This document shows, one piece after another, positions 1 to 8,216 of a stretch of DNA of 37,714 bases (position 1 is its first letter; the number at the start of each line of letters is the position of its first letter). Origin of the DNA: an uncultured Pirellulaceae bacterium (GTDB lineage: Bacteria > Planctomycetota > Planctomycetia > Pirellulales > Pirellulaceae); contig CALDYR010000077.1 in the NCBI GenBank assembly GCA_937944405.1, forward strand, positions 1 to 37,714, given 5' to 3'. The position numbers were made by a program, and so were the translations under genes. The notes beneath the pieces were generated by a model. The model saw only the letters and a list, made by a program, of their open reading frames with translations, was not told the origin of the DNA and searched no databases.

Positions 1-11
1 CTGAAGAACCG

Positions 12-645
12 TCATTTTTGGATGCCTTCAAAACTGAAGGTAATCGACACGTCGTCACCGATCATCGGGTCCATCGCTTTGATAACAAAACCGCCACGCT
101 GCACCATCACCCGAGCGCTGAATCCGCGAAGATAACTCCCATCGTTCCCGTAATTCCCGTAACTCTTCATAAGGCCCTTTGCCTGCGCCCAAGTGTTTGC
201 AAGCGATGACGATCTCTTTGGTAACACCGAGCATCGACAAATTTTCAACCATTCCCAACCCCTCATCGGTTTCGCGGACGCTGGTTGATTGGGAGGTAAC
301 CGTCGGGAACTGTTTGGCATCAAAAAAATATCAGGGCCGCGCATGTTCGTCGCGTTTGGCGTCATTGGTGTCGATTGAACTGGTATCAATTTCAAACTGG
401 AAATCCGCTGCAGTTGGTTTCTCTTTGTCAAAAGAGAAACCAGCGGTCAACGTATTGAAACGACCGTATGTGAAACTGCAACCGAAATCGCTGACGCCGA
501 AGATCATTGATGTACGCGAATTGTCCAGACTGTAATCAGTCGCGTGACAAGACGACGCCGTCAACGACGAACAGGAATTATTGGAAACGCCCAACACCGC
601 GAAAACTAGAACGGCAATAGAAACAGTCAGTGCGACAATCCGCAA
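12..645 (-). pseudogene. Broken YceI-family periplasmic lipid-binding protein
   Basis: Translating leftward from 645 gives a hydrophobic signal peptide and then YceI-family signatures: a YSLDNSRTSMIFGVSDFG strand, a GRFNTLTAGFSFD strand and the hallmark SIDTNDAKRDEHAR. Two lesions follow. An in-frame TGA lies near 325, between HARP and YFFDAKQFPT. Further on, after GVTKEIVIACKHLGAGKGPY, the frame must shift by one base near 155-165 to continue as GNYGNDG...GFSARVMVQRGGF and end SITFSFEGIQK at the TGA at 12-14. YceI proteins bind isoprenoid-type lipids in the periplasm. Together the fragments cover a full-length family member of about 210 residues, so the gene decayed recently or the sequence carries errors. 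The family has no conserved Cys at the TGA position, so selenocysteine is not a sensible reading here. Confidence 0.75.
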
Positions 646-671
646 TGATCATTCTCACCGATCTTGGCACG

Positions 672-703
672 AAAAAAGTCGCACCGTTGCTGATGCGACT
701 TTT
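672..703 (-). terminator. Bidirectional intrinsic terminator
   Basis: A perfect 10-bp inverted repeat (AAAAGTCGCA at 674-683, TGCGACTTTT at 694-703) encloses a 10-base loop. A run of T follows on the minus strand. It sits just after the minus-strand gene ending at 755 and before the YceI remnant. Confidence 0.75.
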
Positions 704-754
704 CTAATTTTTTGTTCACGCCCTAGCGTGGTTGCTCGTATTCTGCGAACAGAA

Positions 755-1228
755 TTAACGGCAGCAGCGGCCTTCACGTGAAGCAAGCATCTCTTTGATG
801 CGACCGTTGCCAAACAACTTCTTACGAGCACGACGCGGTTCTGGGGCAGAACCGCAAGCAGGAGCTGGTGCTGGCTCGGGAGCACAACATTGCTCAGCTG
901 ATGCGGGGGCAGCGCAGCACGGCTCAGGAGCCGGCTCGGGGGCAGTTGTACAGCATGGCTCTGGAGCTGGTGCTGGAGCACAGCATACAGGAGCTGGAGC
1001 TGGCTCGGGGGCGCAGCATTGCTCAGCTGGTGCGGGGGCAGCGCAGCATGGCTCTGGAGCCGGCTCGGGGGCAGTGCAGCATGGCTCAGGGGCTGGCTCA
1101 GGGGCTGGCTCTGGTGCTTGACAGCATGTTTTCTTCTTGCAGCATCGATCAAATAGGCCAGCCTCAGCTTGGCTCGCTGAAAACGCTAAACAAGCAACCA
1201 TCGCCAACGGAAAGAGAAATTTGTTCAT
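755..1228 (-). CDS. Secreted Cys-Cys/Pro-Ala-Glu repeat protein
   Basis: A 157-residue protein. The start at 1228 is chosen because GGAG lies six bases upstream; a TTG 12 bases earlier overlaps that ribosome-binding site. The N-terminus is a signal peptide (MNKFLFPLAMVACLAFSASQ, cleavage near AEA). The mature part opens GLFDRCCKKKTCC and then runs through roughly a hundred residues of alternating CC pairs and APEPAPEP-type linkers, with two near-identical internal copies of a block ending AEQCCAPEPAPAP. A basic tail follows (RRARKKLFGNGRIKEML...CCR). Almost all cysteines are in adjacent pairs. No enzyme domain is recognisable; a structural, cell-wall or metal-binding role is guesswork. The repeats keep several other frames open, but only this frame has a signal peptide and a ribosome-binding site. 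It neighbours DsbD-type oxidoreductases, which may matter for so Cys-rich an exported protein. Confidence 0.75.
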   Translation of the reverse strand: MNKFLFPLAMVACLAFSASQAEAGLFDRCCKKKTCCQAPEPAPEPAPEPCCTAPEPAPEPCCAAPAPAEQCCAPEPAPAPVCCAPAPAPEPCCTTAPEPAPEPCCAAPASAEQCCAPEPAPAPACGSAPEPRRARKKLFGNGRIKEMLASREGRCCR

Positions 1229-1674
1229 CGGGATCTCCAAAATGTCTAAAAAACGTAAAAGTTGGATTTTCTAAAACGCGTCAGATAAAGCTATTGGGGC
1301 GTCTGGGAGATGTCAACGGATTGGGGCGTTTATACAGCCTGCGGCAAGGGCTTTAAATCCTCCCAAACTTTTCATTTTGCCAAAGACGTGGGCAGAAAGT
1401 GCATCCATCTTGGTCAGCGAGGCACACAAGGGAACCAAAACGCCCGCTAATCCTCCGGTACGGTGGCTCCCAAGAGGGCTCAAACGAGTCGGCATTCCGA
1501 GAAAAGATTACCGCTTTTTAGAATTTTACCGCTCCGCGCGTCACGCAACGGGACATCTGGCGAAAAACCGCTGTTTCGCAGCTCTGGCAGATAGGTTGTC
1601 GCTAAAACTGGACCACCGTGGGTCGCGCGTACGAGATTCAGAGGTCTTAGAAGGGGCATCACAACGGCGTAGTA

Positions 1675-1703
1675 CCGGTCAATCGCGTGCCGGTCAATCG
1701 CGT
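1675..1703. repeat. Two-copy tandem duplication, 15-base unit
   Basis: CCGGTCAATCGCGT occurs at 1675-1688 and again at 1690-1703, a unit of 15 bases. It is intergenic, with no function evident. Confidence 0.8.
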
Positions 1704-1790
1704 CCCCCCTGCTGGCCCCTCCCATTCCCCGGTTGCGGACATATCGGGGAGATCGTGCCGGCCTCGATCGCAAGACCGCCAGACAGTTTT

Positions 1791-1816
1791 ACAACCGTTA
1801 AACACAACCGTTAAAC
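1791..1816. repeat. Two-copy tandem duplication, 13-base unit
   Basis: ACAACCGTTAAAC is repeated exactly at 1791-1803 and 1804-1816, just beyond the 3' end of the minus-strand DsbD gene. Confidence 0.85.
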
Positions 1817-1823
1817 GGGTTTC

Positions 1824-4304
1824 TTAATTGGTCGCCGCCTTGGGCAATCGCGAAACGCGTCGGGGTTGTGAAGGGTTCAGGTGGTCAACCAAAACTTGTT
1901 TTGACTTCCCCCACGTTTCCGAAAGCTGATCGGCCCCAATTTGGTCAAGGAACGATTGGGGCGTCACATAGGCCCCGTCAAAATGAATAGGCTCTTGGCC
2001 GGGCTGGAACAATCCGAAGTAGGGAATTGCGGCGGTCGTATTGCCAAGTTCATTCAGCAGTTCATCAACCTCGGGTGCTGGATTAGATTTGTCGGCTTTC
2101 AAAATAACGATGTTGTTAGATTCGAAAAATGTTTTAGTCGGTTTTGTGTTCAGAGCGAACCGCTCTGTTGTTTTACACGTCGCTCACCAGTCTGCGGTGA
2201 AGTCCACAAACACCGTCCGCCCTTCTTCTAAATGTTCCTCCAACGTGATGCGGGTGAAGGTCTGGTAATCCAGTTCGTGCTGCGAGAGCAGGAAGAAGAA
2301 ACTGAACCAAATGGCGAACGCCCCGATCGCGGCGCTTACGGCCCACGACTTAACGCGCTCCGAGAGTGGCGCGGCCAACGAAGTCCGCCCCATCCACCAG
2401 CATGCGAATGCCAAAATCAGCAACATCGACAACACAGGCACCATCAGTTTATGCTCGATCGCTCCGATGAGAAAAACCGCGGTGCCCATCATGATAAACC
2501 CCATGATCTTTTTGAATGTTTCCATCCAAGGCCCCGGTTTGGGCAGGCGGCTAACAAGCTTCGGATAAACGCCAATGACTAAATAGGGTGCCCCCATTCC
2601 CAACCCTAGCGCTAAAAACACTAGGTAGGTCACCATCGCCGGTTGTGCGATGGCCCAAACGATCGCTGGTATCAGCATTGGGCCACTACACGGCGTGGCC
2701 AACAGCGTCGTCAAGATACCTTTGGCAAACGCCCCGGTGAGCCCTTCTTTTTGTTCGATCCCGCCACCGCCGCTACCAAAACCAGGCAGTGGTATCTCCC
2801 ACACTCCGAAGAAACTGAGCCCGAAGACGACCACCACAGCAATCATGATGATCTTGAAAGTCAGTCCCTCGAATTGTTGCCCCCAACCTAACCCAGACTG
2901 CACGGCAAAAAACGCCAGCACCATGAAAACAGAAACCATCCCCAAGCAGAACATCGCGTTAAGCAAGAAAATTTGGCGGGGGTTTTGGCCGGCTTGATGG
3001 ACGAACGACATAACCTTCAGCCCAATCACTGGCAGCACGCAAGGCATAAAATTCAGAATGAATCCAGCCACAAACGCCAGCGGCAACACCGTCGCCAGCG
3101 AAGCTCCTGCCCATTCTCCGGCATCCGAAGGTGCTGATGAGTCGATATTTTTTAAGTCGTTGCCGCGCAGTTCTGCTTCGGCGAGGACGGCTTCTTTGGC
3201 AACTTTAATACTTCCTGCATCACTGAAATAGATGGCGACCCCGTTCAGCGTTTTGCCGATTGGAATTTCCGCCTTCCAATCCACCGACGCCGGAGCATCG
3301 CAGGTTTCATGAGTACAAGTCTGTACGCCCATCACGCCCGAAAGGAAGTTCGATGCCCCATCAAAACTCCGTGGAATCACCGTTTCATAATACCACGTCA
3401 CAGGCGTTTGGTAGTATTTCAGAATCCCCCCAGCGGAATCTTCGAAGATAGGGAAATCGTCTGTACTGGGCCCCGAAAAACTCCACCCACCCATTCGCTT
3501 GATCGCCAAAAACGTCGCTAATCCGCTTTTTTTCAAATCCGTGGTGTGGGCGTAAATGTGGTAACCGTCTTGTGGTTCGGCAGTCAGTTCGATCCGAATT
3601 TTATCCCCCGGTTGTACCGGCGTGTCGGAGAACTCACCTTTGGCAATTTTGGTAATCCGCCCGCTCAATAACAGATGTTGACCGCTTGGTGAAAACTTCG
3701 CACCGACAGGAATTGATTCTAAATTACCTTCAAAACGTGCAACGACGGACTCTTTGACTTGGATGCAGCTGCCTGTGTCGCTGCAGACCTGACCGTTAAG
3801 TTTCACTTTGATCGTCAAGTCACGTGCGACGACACCGGTGGCAAATTTAATCGGCGCCGAAAACACGACCTTGCCCTCGTGTTCTTCAGATTTGACTTTC
3901 TGACCGGGGACGTTTTTCAAATGCGGGTCTTTGTCGGGCTGGAATTTGCCGGTCAACTCGAACGCATCGGAGTCATCGACAGCAATGCGTGTTCTCAGCG
4001 GACCGGGCACAGCCTTCGGCTGAGTCACCGAAAACAGGTGAGAGCCAGCGGGGATGGTACAGCGCACTTCTAAGGTTCCGGCACTGCCGTCACCATGAGT
4101 CTTAAAGCCAGCGGTGGCTGAAAACACCGGAGCCGCTGATTTTGCCGGAACCGCCTTTTTTCCGAAGTTCGGAGCGTTGCCGAACGTGGGCTTTTTAAAC
4201 GTCGGCGTTTGAGCGTGGCACTGAGTCAACAGCAGCGCGGCGACGATCGTCGCCATGATCAGCCCGATGGCTCTGAATGTTTTTTTAAACGACATAGGAC
4301 GCAT
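1824..4304 (-). CDS. dsbD: DsbD-type thiol:disulfide interchange protein, probable selenoprotein
   Basis: Transmembrane reductase expected to carry electrons from cytosolic thioredoxin to periplasmic partners. Reading the TGA at 2186-2184 as an amino acid gives about 826 residues from the start used here (4304; ATG at 4295 is equally possible, neither has a good ribosome-binding site). Order: signal peptide ending near CHA; first DsbD N-terminal-like domain with NGQVC-SDTGSC (Cys174, Cys180); second such domain with GVQTCTHETC (Cys330, Cys335); about eight membrane segments carrying the redox pair in NFMPCVLP (Cys422) and ATPCSGP (Cys539); C-terminal thioredoxin domain. In that domain the motif reads VDFTADW-[TGA]-ATCK, so the stop replaces the first Cys of CxxC at residue 707. 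Translation then continues in frame through normal thioredoxin-fold sequence (ILKADKSNPAPEVDELL, AAIPYFGLFQPG) to the TAA/TAG-type end at 1824. The duplicated N-terminal domain is unusual. The alternative is recent nonsense mutation. Confidence 0.85.
2151..2186 (-). promoter_or_regulatory. Candidate bacterial SECIS element with its UGA codon
   Basis: The UGA is at 2186-2184. After 16 intervening nucleotides the transcript forms CAGAGCG-GUU-CGCUCUG (2167-2151), a perfect 7-bp stem; if the last pair opens, the loop is GGUUC. The loop starts 23 nucleotides after the UGA. Bacterial SECIS elements are stem-loops inside the coding region directly after UGA, with the apical loop roughly 16-37 nucleotides away and a G among its first two bases. 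This hairpin meets all three conditions. SelB binding itself is inferred. Confidence 0.65.
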
Positions 4305-4805
4305 TTGAATTTCGATTTTTAGTAAATTAAAAGCGCAAAATTTACGGAGGGGGAAACCAGCATCTTCCAACACTCCCCCCCAACGATAACCATCAACGAT
4401 AAATTAAGAAACGCCATTCACCGCCCCAAGGGGCTACGCCGAAATCTGCCAGCAATTATCATTAAACGATTGGCGAAGATTATAGGCCAAACCTGCTCTT
4501 AAAATCGACAAAAGTCTGCTCGTGATTGACTTGATTCGATTTTTTACTGGTTTTGCACACTGGCCCTTAAAACGTCAGTCGATGTGTTTTCGTGTGGAAT
4601 GCTCGCTTCGATGTTAAGCCCCCTCAACCGATTGGTTTTCGGGGCATTAAAAATTGGGTTGGCTCAGCGGTTTGGGCACTGGCTCGGGTTTTCTGCGCCG
4701 GGCCTGTGCTCTGGCGAATCCAGAGACCCGAGCATTTAAACTTGGCAAACCATTCGCCCCTTCACCTTTGAGGCTGGTTTTACGCACCTCCCCAACGTCA
4801 CTGAA
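4305..4805. other. Gap between the two DsbD-like genes, with a nested hairpin
   Basis: About 500 bases with no supported gene. At 4685-4734 there is a nested hairpin: outer arms CTCGGGT/ACCCGAG, inner arms CTCTGG (4711-4716) and CCAGAG (4722-4727) around CGAAT. It lies directly after the minus-strand gene ending at 4806 and could end transcription or protect the mRNA 3' end, although no T-run is attached. The inner arm overlaps a version of the dispersed CGCCAGA motif. Confidence 0.5.
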
Positions 4806-5543
4806 TTAGCGCGCTGGATTTCCGGTAATCCCTGCCGCGGTTGCTTGTGCCGAGATTCTAACACCACCGCTGCTGGGCATTGTCTTGGTCTGTCCGCCAG
4901 ATTCTTGTTGAAAATATCCCGCAAAGTTCACCTCGATTCGTTGCTTACGAACAGGAATGCAAACCCCATCTTTCGAACAAACTTGGCCATTGAATTCGAT
5001 CACCGGCAGTCCGGCGACCTTATAATCCGCGTTAGGGTCAAGCTGACAAGGAACAAAAAACTGAACTCGATCGACGTGTTTTTCGATTCGGCGCTCGAAC
5101 ACGGGATCGTTTTCGATGACCAATGGAGGTTGATCGGGCGAAAAACTGTCGGCTGTTTTAACGTTGGGCGAAGGAACGACCTCGATTCTTGTTGGTGCCG
5201 GGGAGCCTTCTGGAGAAACCGAATAGATGTAGTGGCCCGGTGCCAGGTCGACTTGCAGCACGATATAGCCTTCGGTGCTGCCCTGCTGCAAATGCAAACG
5301 GCCTTCAAATTTCCAAGGCTGTTTTGCGGCCGGTTCTGCCGTTGGATTGCCAAATTGCGGCCGCCCGAACTGGCGCTCTGATTGGCGCTCTGATTGGCCG
5401 GGTTGGTTGTGACTGTTCGATTGAGCCACCACTGTTGAAATACAGGTTGCAGGGCCGCCGAAGGCCATTGCGATGCACGCGATATAGATTAGCGCGATAT
5501 AAAAAGTCCTTTTGGCACACTTTTGAAATTCGCAGTCTTGCAT
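4806..5543 (-). CDS. Secreted protein resembling the DsbD N-terminal domain
   Basis: A 245-residue protein. The start at 5543 is favoured by AAGGA seven bases upstream; in-frame ATGs at 5570 and 5588 lack that spacing. A hydrophobic export segment (residues about 14-40) is followed by a Gln/Ser-rich linker containing a QSER duplication. A beta-rich domain then matches the N-terminal domain of DsbD: GYIVLQVDLAPGHYIYSV and, near its end, EFNGQVC-SKDGVC-IPV (Cys189, Cys195), the redox Cys pair that takes electrons in nDsbD. There are no membrane helices and no thioredoxin domain. It lies upstream of, and is transcribed towards, the full DsbD gene, with about 500 bases between. Inference: a free periplasmic partner or extra acceptor for that DsbD. 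It ends with a low-complexity tail (SSGGVRISAQATAAGITG). Confidence 0.75.
   Translation of the reverse strand: MQDCEFQKCAKRTFYIALIYIACIAMAFGGPATCISTVVAQSNSHNQPGQSERQSERQFGRPQFGNPTAEPAAKQPWKFEGRLHLQQGSTEGYIVLQVDLAPGHYIYSVSPEGSPAPTRIEVVPSPNVKTADSFSPDQPPLVIENDPVFERRIEKHVDRVQFFVPCQLDPNADYKVAGLPVIEFNGQVCSKDGVCIPVRKQRIEVNFAGYFQQESGGQTKTMPSSGGVRISAQATAAGITGNPAR
5371..5394. repeat. Two-copy in-frame tandem duplication, 12-base unit
   Basis: TGGCGCTCTGAT occurs twice in a row (5371-5382, 5383-5394) inside the DsbD-N-like gene, giving QSERQSER in the protein linker. The length is a multiple of three, so the frame is kept. Confidence 0.85.
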
Positions 5544-6235
5544 CCGATCGTCCTTGTTTTTGCGACTCATTCTCCCGATTCGATCCAAGAATCGGTTGCT
5601 CCCTTCCCCGGGAACCCTAGCAGTTTACAACTCCCTGCTGCAACCGCAGTCTACAGACGGCTTCGCATTACCAAATCCTACGGGGTTTGAAAATTTTACA
5701 AGTACGTTTTAATTAGCTCCAAATAACGCACCATGTGCTTACTGGTTATCGTGATTGGCTCCGGTGCATTCCGCGGATGTTTAGATCGGCAGCAGTGAGA
5801 TCCATTCTGCTCCGCCTGCCAGCAATATCCACCAAAGCGACCATCGGCTGACTTTTGCTGAGATCGCCAAACCGCAATTGCAGGACACGCAATGGCTAAT
5901 TGAGCTTCGTTGGCGACGAAATGGCGACGAAATGACGCCATTATGTCGCCAGAAGAACGTCGCGGGAACGCCGCTTTTCCTCCACGATTTTGGGGGTTTG
6001 AGGGAAGTACGAAAACTAGTGATATTTTTCTTCGTGATCCTGTTTCCCCCTGAAAAAAAGAATCCCATTAAACTACGATGCCTCTCCGCACAGATGACGA
6101 AAACGTCGAGGAATTGAGACGCTGCTTTTGTCGGTGAAGGTTTGTCACCAAAAAGCCGAACCATTTCCCGACGAACTTCGATCCACATCGCCAGACTACC
6201 TTTCTATTTTTCGTTCTTTTCACGGTGTACAAAGC
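5544..6235. other. Divergent intergenic region upstream of the DsbD-N-like gene and the sulfatase
   Basis: Nearly 700 bases between two divergently transcribed genes, so it must hold both promoters; none can be named with confidence. Long open frames on both strands have no ribosome-binding site or recognisable protein. An 11-base unit (TGGCGACGAAA) is duplicated at 5911-5921 and 5922-5932. Confidence 0.5.
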
Positions 6236-8065
6236 ATGACTCTGTTTCGTAAATTTAAGTTTCTTTCTTCCCTCTTGGCAGTCGGCGCGTTGTTCAGCGT
6301 TGGTACTACGTCGGCCCAAGCCCCCCCTAACATTGTCATCTTTTATGCGGACGATGTTGGTATCGGCGATATCACGGCGTACCGAAACCGGGGAGGCACA
6401 ACCACTCTCAGCAGCACGCCCAATGTGGACGCGCTGGCCAACGAAGGAATGATTTTCACAGATGCCCATAGTGCTGCCGGGCTATGTGCTCCGTCGCGTT
6501 ACAGTCTTTTGACGGGTAATCTTCCTGCACGAGGACGTTTTTTCACGGGGCAATTTCAAGCCCAAGGCTCGTTCCAAGTCCTGCCTGGTCAGCGCACGAT
6601 CGCCAACATTCTTGAAGACGCAAACTACAACACGGGCTACGTGGGCAAGGTCCACTTAGGTGGTGGTTTTTCTACTTCTGACGGTAGCCCATATCGATCT
6701 CAGGATTTCCGTACTGCGAATGAGAGAAATCCTGGGTTTCAATTTGTCGATTGGATGAGAGGACTTCGAAGCAGTGTCAATGACCTTGGGTTTGATTACT
6801 CGTTTATCTCTCACGATGGTATTCAATCAACTCCTTACATTTACTTCGAGAACAACCGGCCAATTTCACGGCTGCGATTCGGGGGAGGGCGCTGGCGTTG
6901 GCAGCAAGCCAACACCAATCGGGCCGTTGTGTTCGACGATGACTTTGTCGAAAATCGCCTGCTTGGGGGCGAAATTCAGGAGCCCGACACCGGAAGAAAC
7001 AACGTTGTTGGATGGCCTTATTGGGACTCCTCAAAAACCGGTGAAGTTTACACCCAAGCGGCTGTGAATTTCATTCGACGGCACCAACGCAATGGCGCAG
7101 GAAGGCCTTTCTACCTCCAGTTTGCTTCCCAAGCGGTGCATATTCCTCACACACCCGGTGAGCGATTTTTCGGACAACGTGTTGCTGGGGTTGAAGAAAC
7201 GCCTCACCTCGACATGATTCGAGAAATGGATCTGCAGGTGGGCAGGATCGTCAGTGAATTGAGAAGGAACGGTTTATTAAATAACACGATCTTTGTTTTC
7301 ACAAGCGACAACGGTGGCCTGCGATTCAGCAGCAGTGTAGGGCACGAAACATCGGGGATCTACAATAGCCGCAAAGGAAGCATCCTCGAAGGCGGTCATC
7401 GCGTGCCGTTTATCGTCCGTTGGGCCGGTCCACGAGGACGCAATATCACACCGCGGCGATCCCAGTGCGACCTGCCGATCTCGCAAATGGATCTCTTTGC
7501 AACTTTTGCTGATTTATTAGAAACTCCTCAAGGCCGAGACCAAGGCTTGGATTCGACCAGTATTCTGCCATATTTCTTTGGAGATTTTGACACCGCCCTT
7601 CGCCGAGCCCTATTCGTTTCGGCGCAATCGAGTTACGCCGTGCGTTTTAGAAATGGACTCAAAGCAATCGGAAGCGTAAACCCGCCTACCGCTCGTGAAA
7701 GCGAAGATCGTGGGCAGATCGTAAATCTAGTAACGCCAAATCGACTCAATATGATCTTTGACCTCCGAAACGATATTTCCGAAACTCGGAATCTGCGTCG
7801 AACTATTTCTGCAGAGCGACAAGAACAAATTCTTGACTTTATGAGAAGGCGAATTGAAGCGTCCGATCTTAACCCCCGTGGACGTTCTACTCGACCGCAA
7901 GACTCCGATGGAGACGGATTGTTTGACTACTGGGAGCGCCGTGGGTCAGGAACACTCAATGATTTTGACGAAAGAATTTTCCGAAACAATTCCGACCGCG
8001 ATGGCGATGGAATTACCGACGCCGAGGAGTACTTCATGCGGACTGACGCGACAACGCCTAACTAA
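6236..8065 (+). CDS. Secreted type I sulfatase with C-terminal Asp-rich calcium repeats
   Basis: A 609-residue protein from ATG 6236, chosen because it starts a clean signal peptide (MTLFRKFKFLSSLLAVGALF..., cleavage near AQA); the frame is open further upstream. Sulfatase signatures follow: NIVIFYADDVG with the metal-binding Asp pair (residues 39-40), and GLCAPSRYSLLTG, the C-x-P-S-R motif in which Cys84 is converted to formylglycine. Later come GKVHLGG, the metal-site motif FVFTSDNGG, and an N-terminal-to-middle alkaline-phosphatase-like fold. The last 60 residues carry DSDGDGLFDYWE and NSDRDGDGITDAEEY, thrombospondin-type-3/dockerin-like calcium loops. The enzyme should hydrolyse sulfate esters, probably of algal polysaccharides, outside the cytoplasm; the substrate cannot be read from sequence. 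No maturase gene is nearby. Confidence 0.92.
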   Translation: MTLFRKFKFLSSLLAVGALFSVGTTSAQAPPNIVIFYADDVGIGDITAYRNRGGTTTLSSTPNVDALANEGMIFTDAHSAAGLCAPSRYSLLTGNLPARGRFFTGQFQAQGSFQVLPGQRTIANILEDANYNTGYVGKVHLGGGFSTSDGSPYRSQDFRTANERNPGFQFVDWMRGLRSSVNDLGFDYSFISHDGIQSTPYIYFENNRPISRLRFGGGRWRWQQANTNRAVVFDDDFVENRLLGGEIQEPDTGRNNVVGWPYWDSSKTGEVYTQAAVNFIRRHQRNGAGRPFYLQFASQAVHIPHTPGERFFGQRVAGVEETPHLDMIREMDLQVGRIVSELRRNGLLNNTIFVFTSDNGGLRFSSSVGHETSGIYNSRKGSILEGGHRVPFIVRWAGPRGRNITPRRSQCDLPISQMDLFATFADLLETPQGRDQGLDSTSILPYFFGDFDTALRRALFVSAQSSYAVRFRNGLKAIGSVNPPTARESEDRGQIVNLVTPNRLNMIFDLRNDISETRNLRRTISAERQEQILDFMRRRIEASDLNPRGRSTRPQDSDGDGLFDYWERRGSGTLNDFDERIFRNNSDRDGDGITDAEEYFMRTDATTPN

Positions 8066-8096
8066 TTGAGGACGGAATCTAATTGAAGACGGAATC
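8063..8096. repeat. Two-copy tandem duplication, 17-base unit
   Basis: TAATTGAGGACGGAATC (8063-8079) is followed directly by TAATTGAAGACGGAATC (8080-8096), one mismatch. The first copy begins with the stop codon of the sulfatase gene. Confidence 0.85.
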
Positions 8097-8162
8097 GGCG
8101 TCAGGTTTCAACCTGCCAATTCTGTGACGACAGTTCTTGTGTAGAACAGGTCGATGCTGCAT

Positions 8163-8216
8163 TGCCCGCACGTGACGTTTGCCTTAACCAAGGCAGCGCA
8201 TGTGCGGGCATTTTTT
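8163..8216 (+). terminator. Intrinsic terminator after the sulfatase gene
   Basis: TGCCCGCAC (8163-8171) pairs with GTGCGGGCA (8202-8210), followed by six T. The loop contains a smaller GCCTT/AAGGC hairpin. Confidence 0.85.

Larger units (their letters stand above)
1229..1823. other. Intergenic region, no convincing gene
   Basis: About 600 bases between the Cys-rich gene and the end of the DsbD gene. Open stretches exist on both strands (for example 1313-1495 minus, 1377-1814 plus), but none has a plausible ribosome-binding site or a recognisable domain. It contains two short perfect tandem duplications, listed separately. The promoter of the Cys-rich gene should lie just right of 1229, but no clear -35/-10 pair can be named. 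Confidence 0.5.

Noticed and set aside
320..335. TGA in the YceI remnant as a second selenocysteine codon
   Set aside because: No conserved Cys at that position in the family, no stem-loop at the right distance, and the gene has another frameshift downstream.
655..1356. Long open frames on both strands over the Cys-rich gene
   Set aside because: They follow from the repetitive GC-rich DNA; only the minus frame from 1228 has a signal peptide and a ribosome-binding site.
1313..1814. Overlapping open frames on both strands as genes
   Set aside because: No ribosome-binding site, no recognisable domain. The minus frame looked vaguely like short planctomycete hypothetical ORFs, but I could not support this.
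5696..6188. Minus-strand open frame of 135 codons upstream of the sulfatase
   Set aside because: Composition unlike a protein, no ribosome-binding site, and it overlaps the promoter region.
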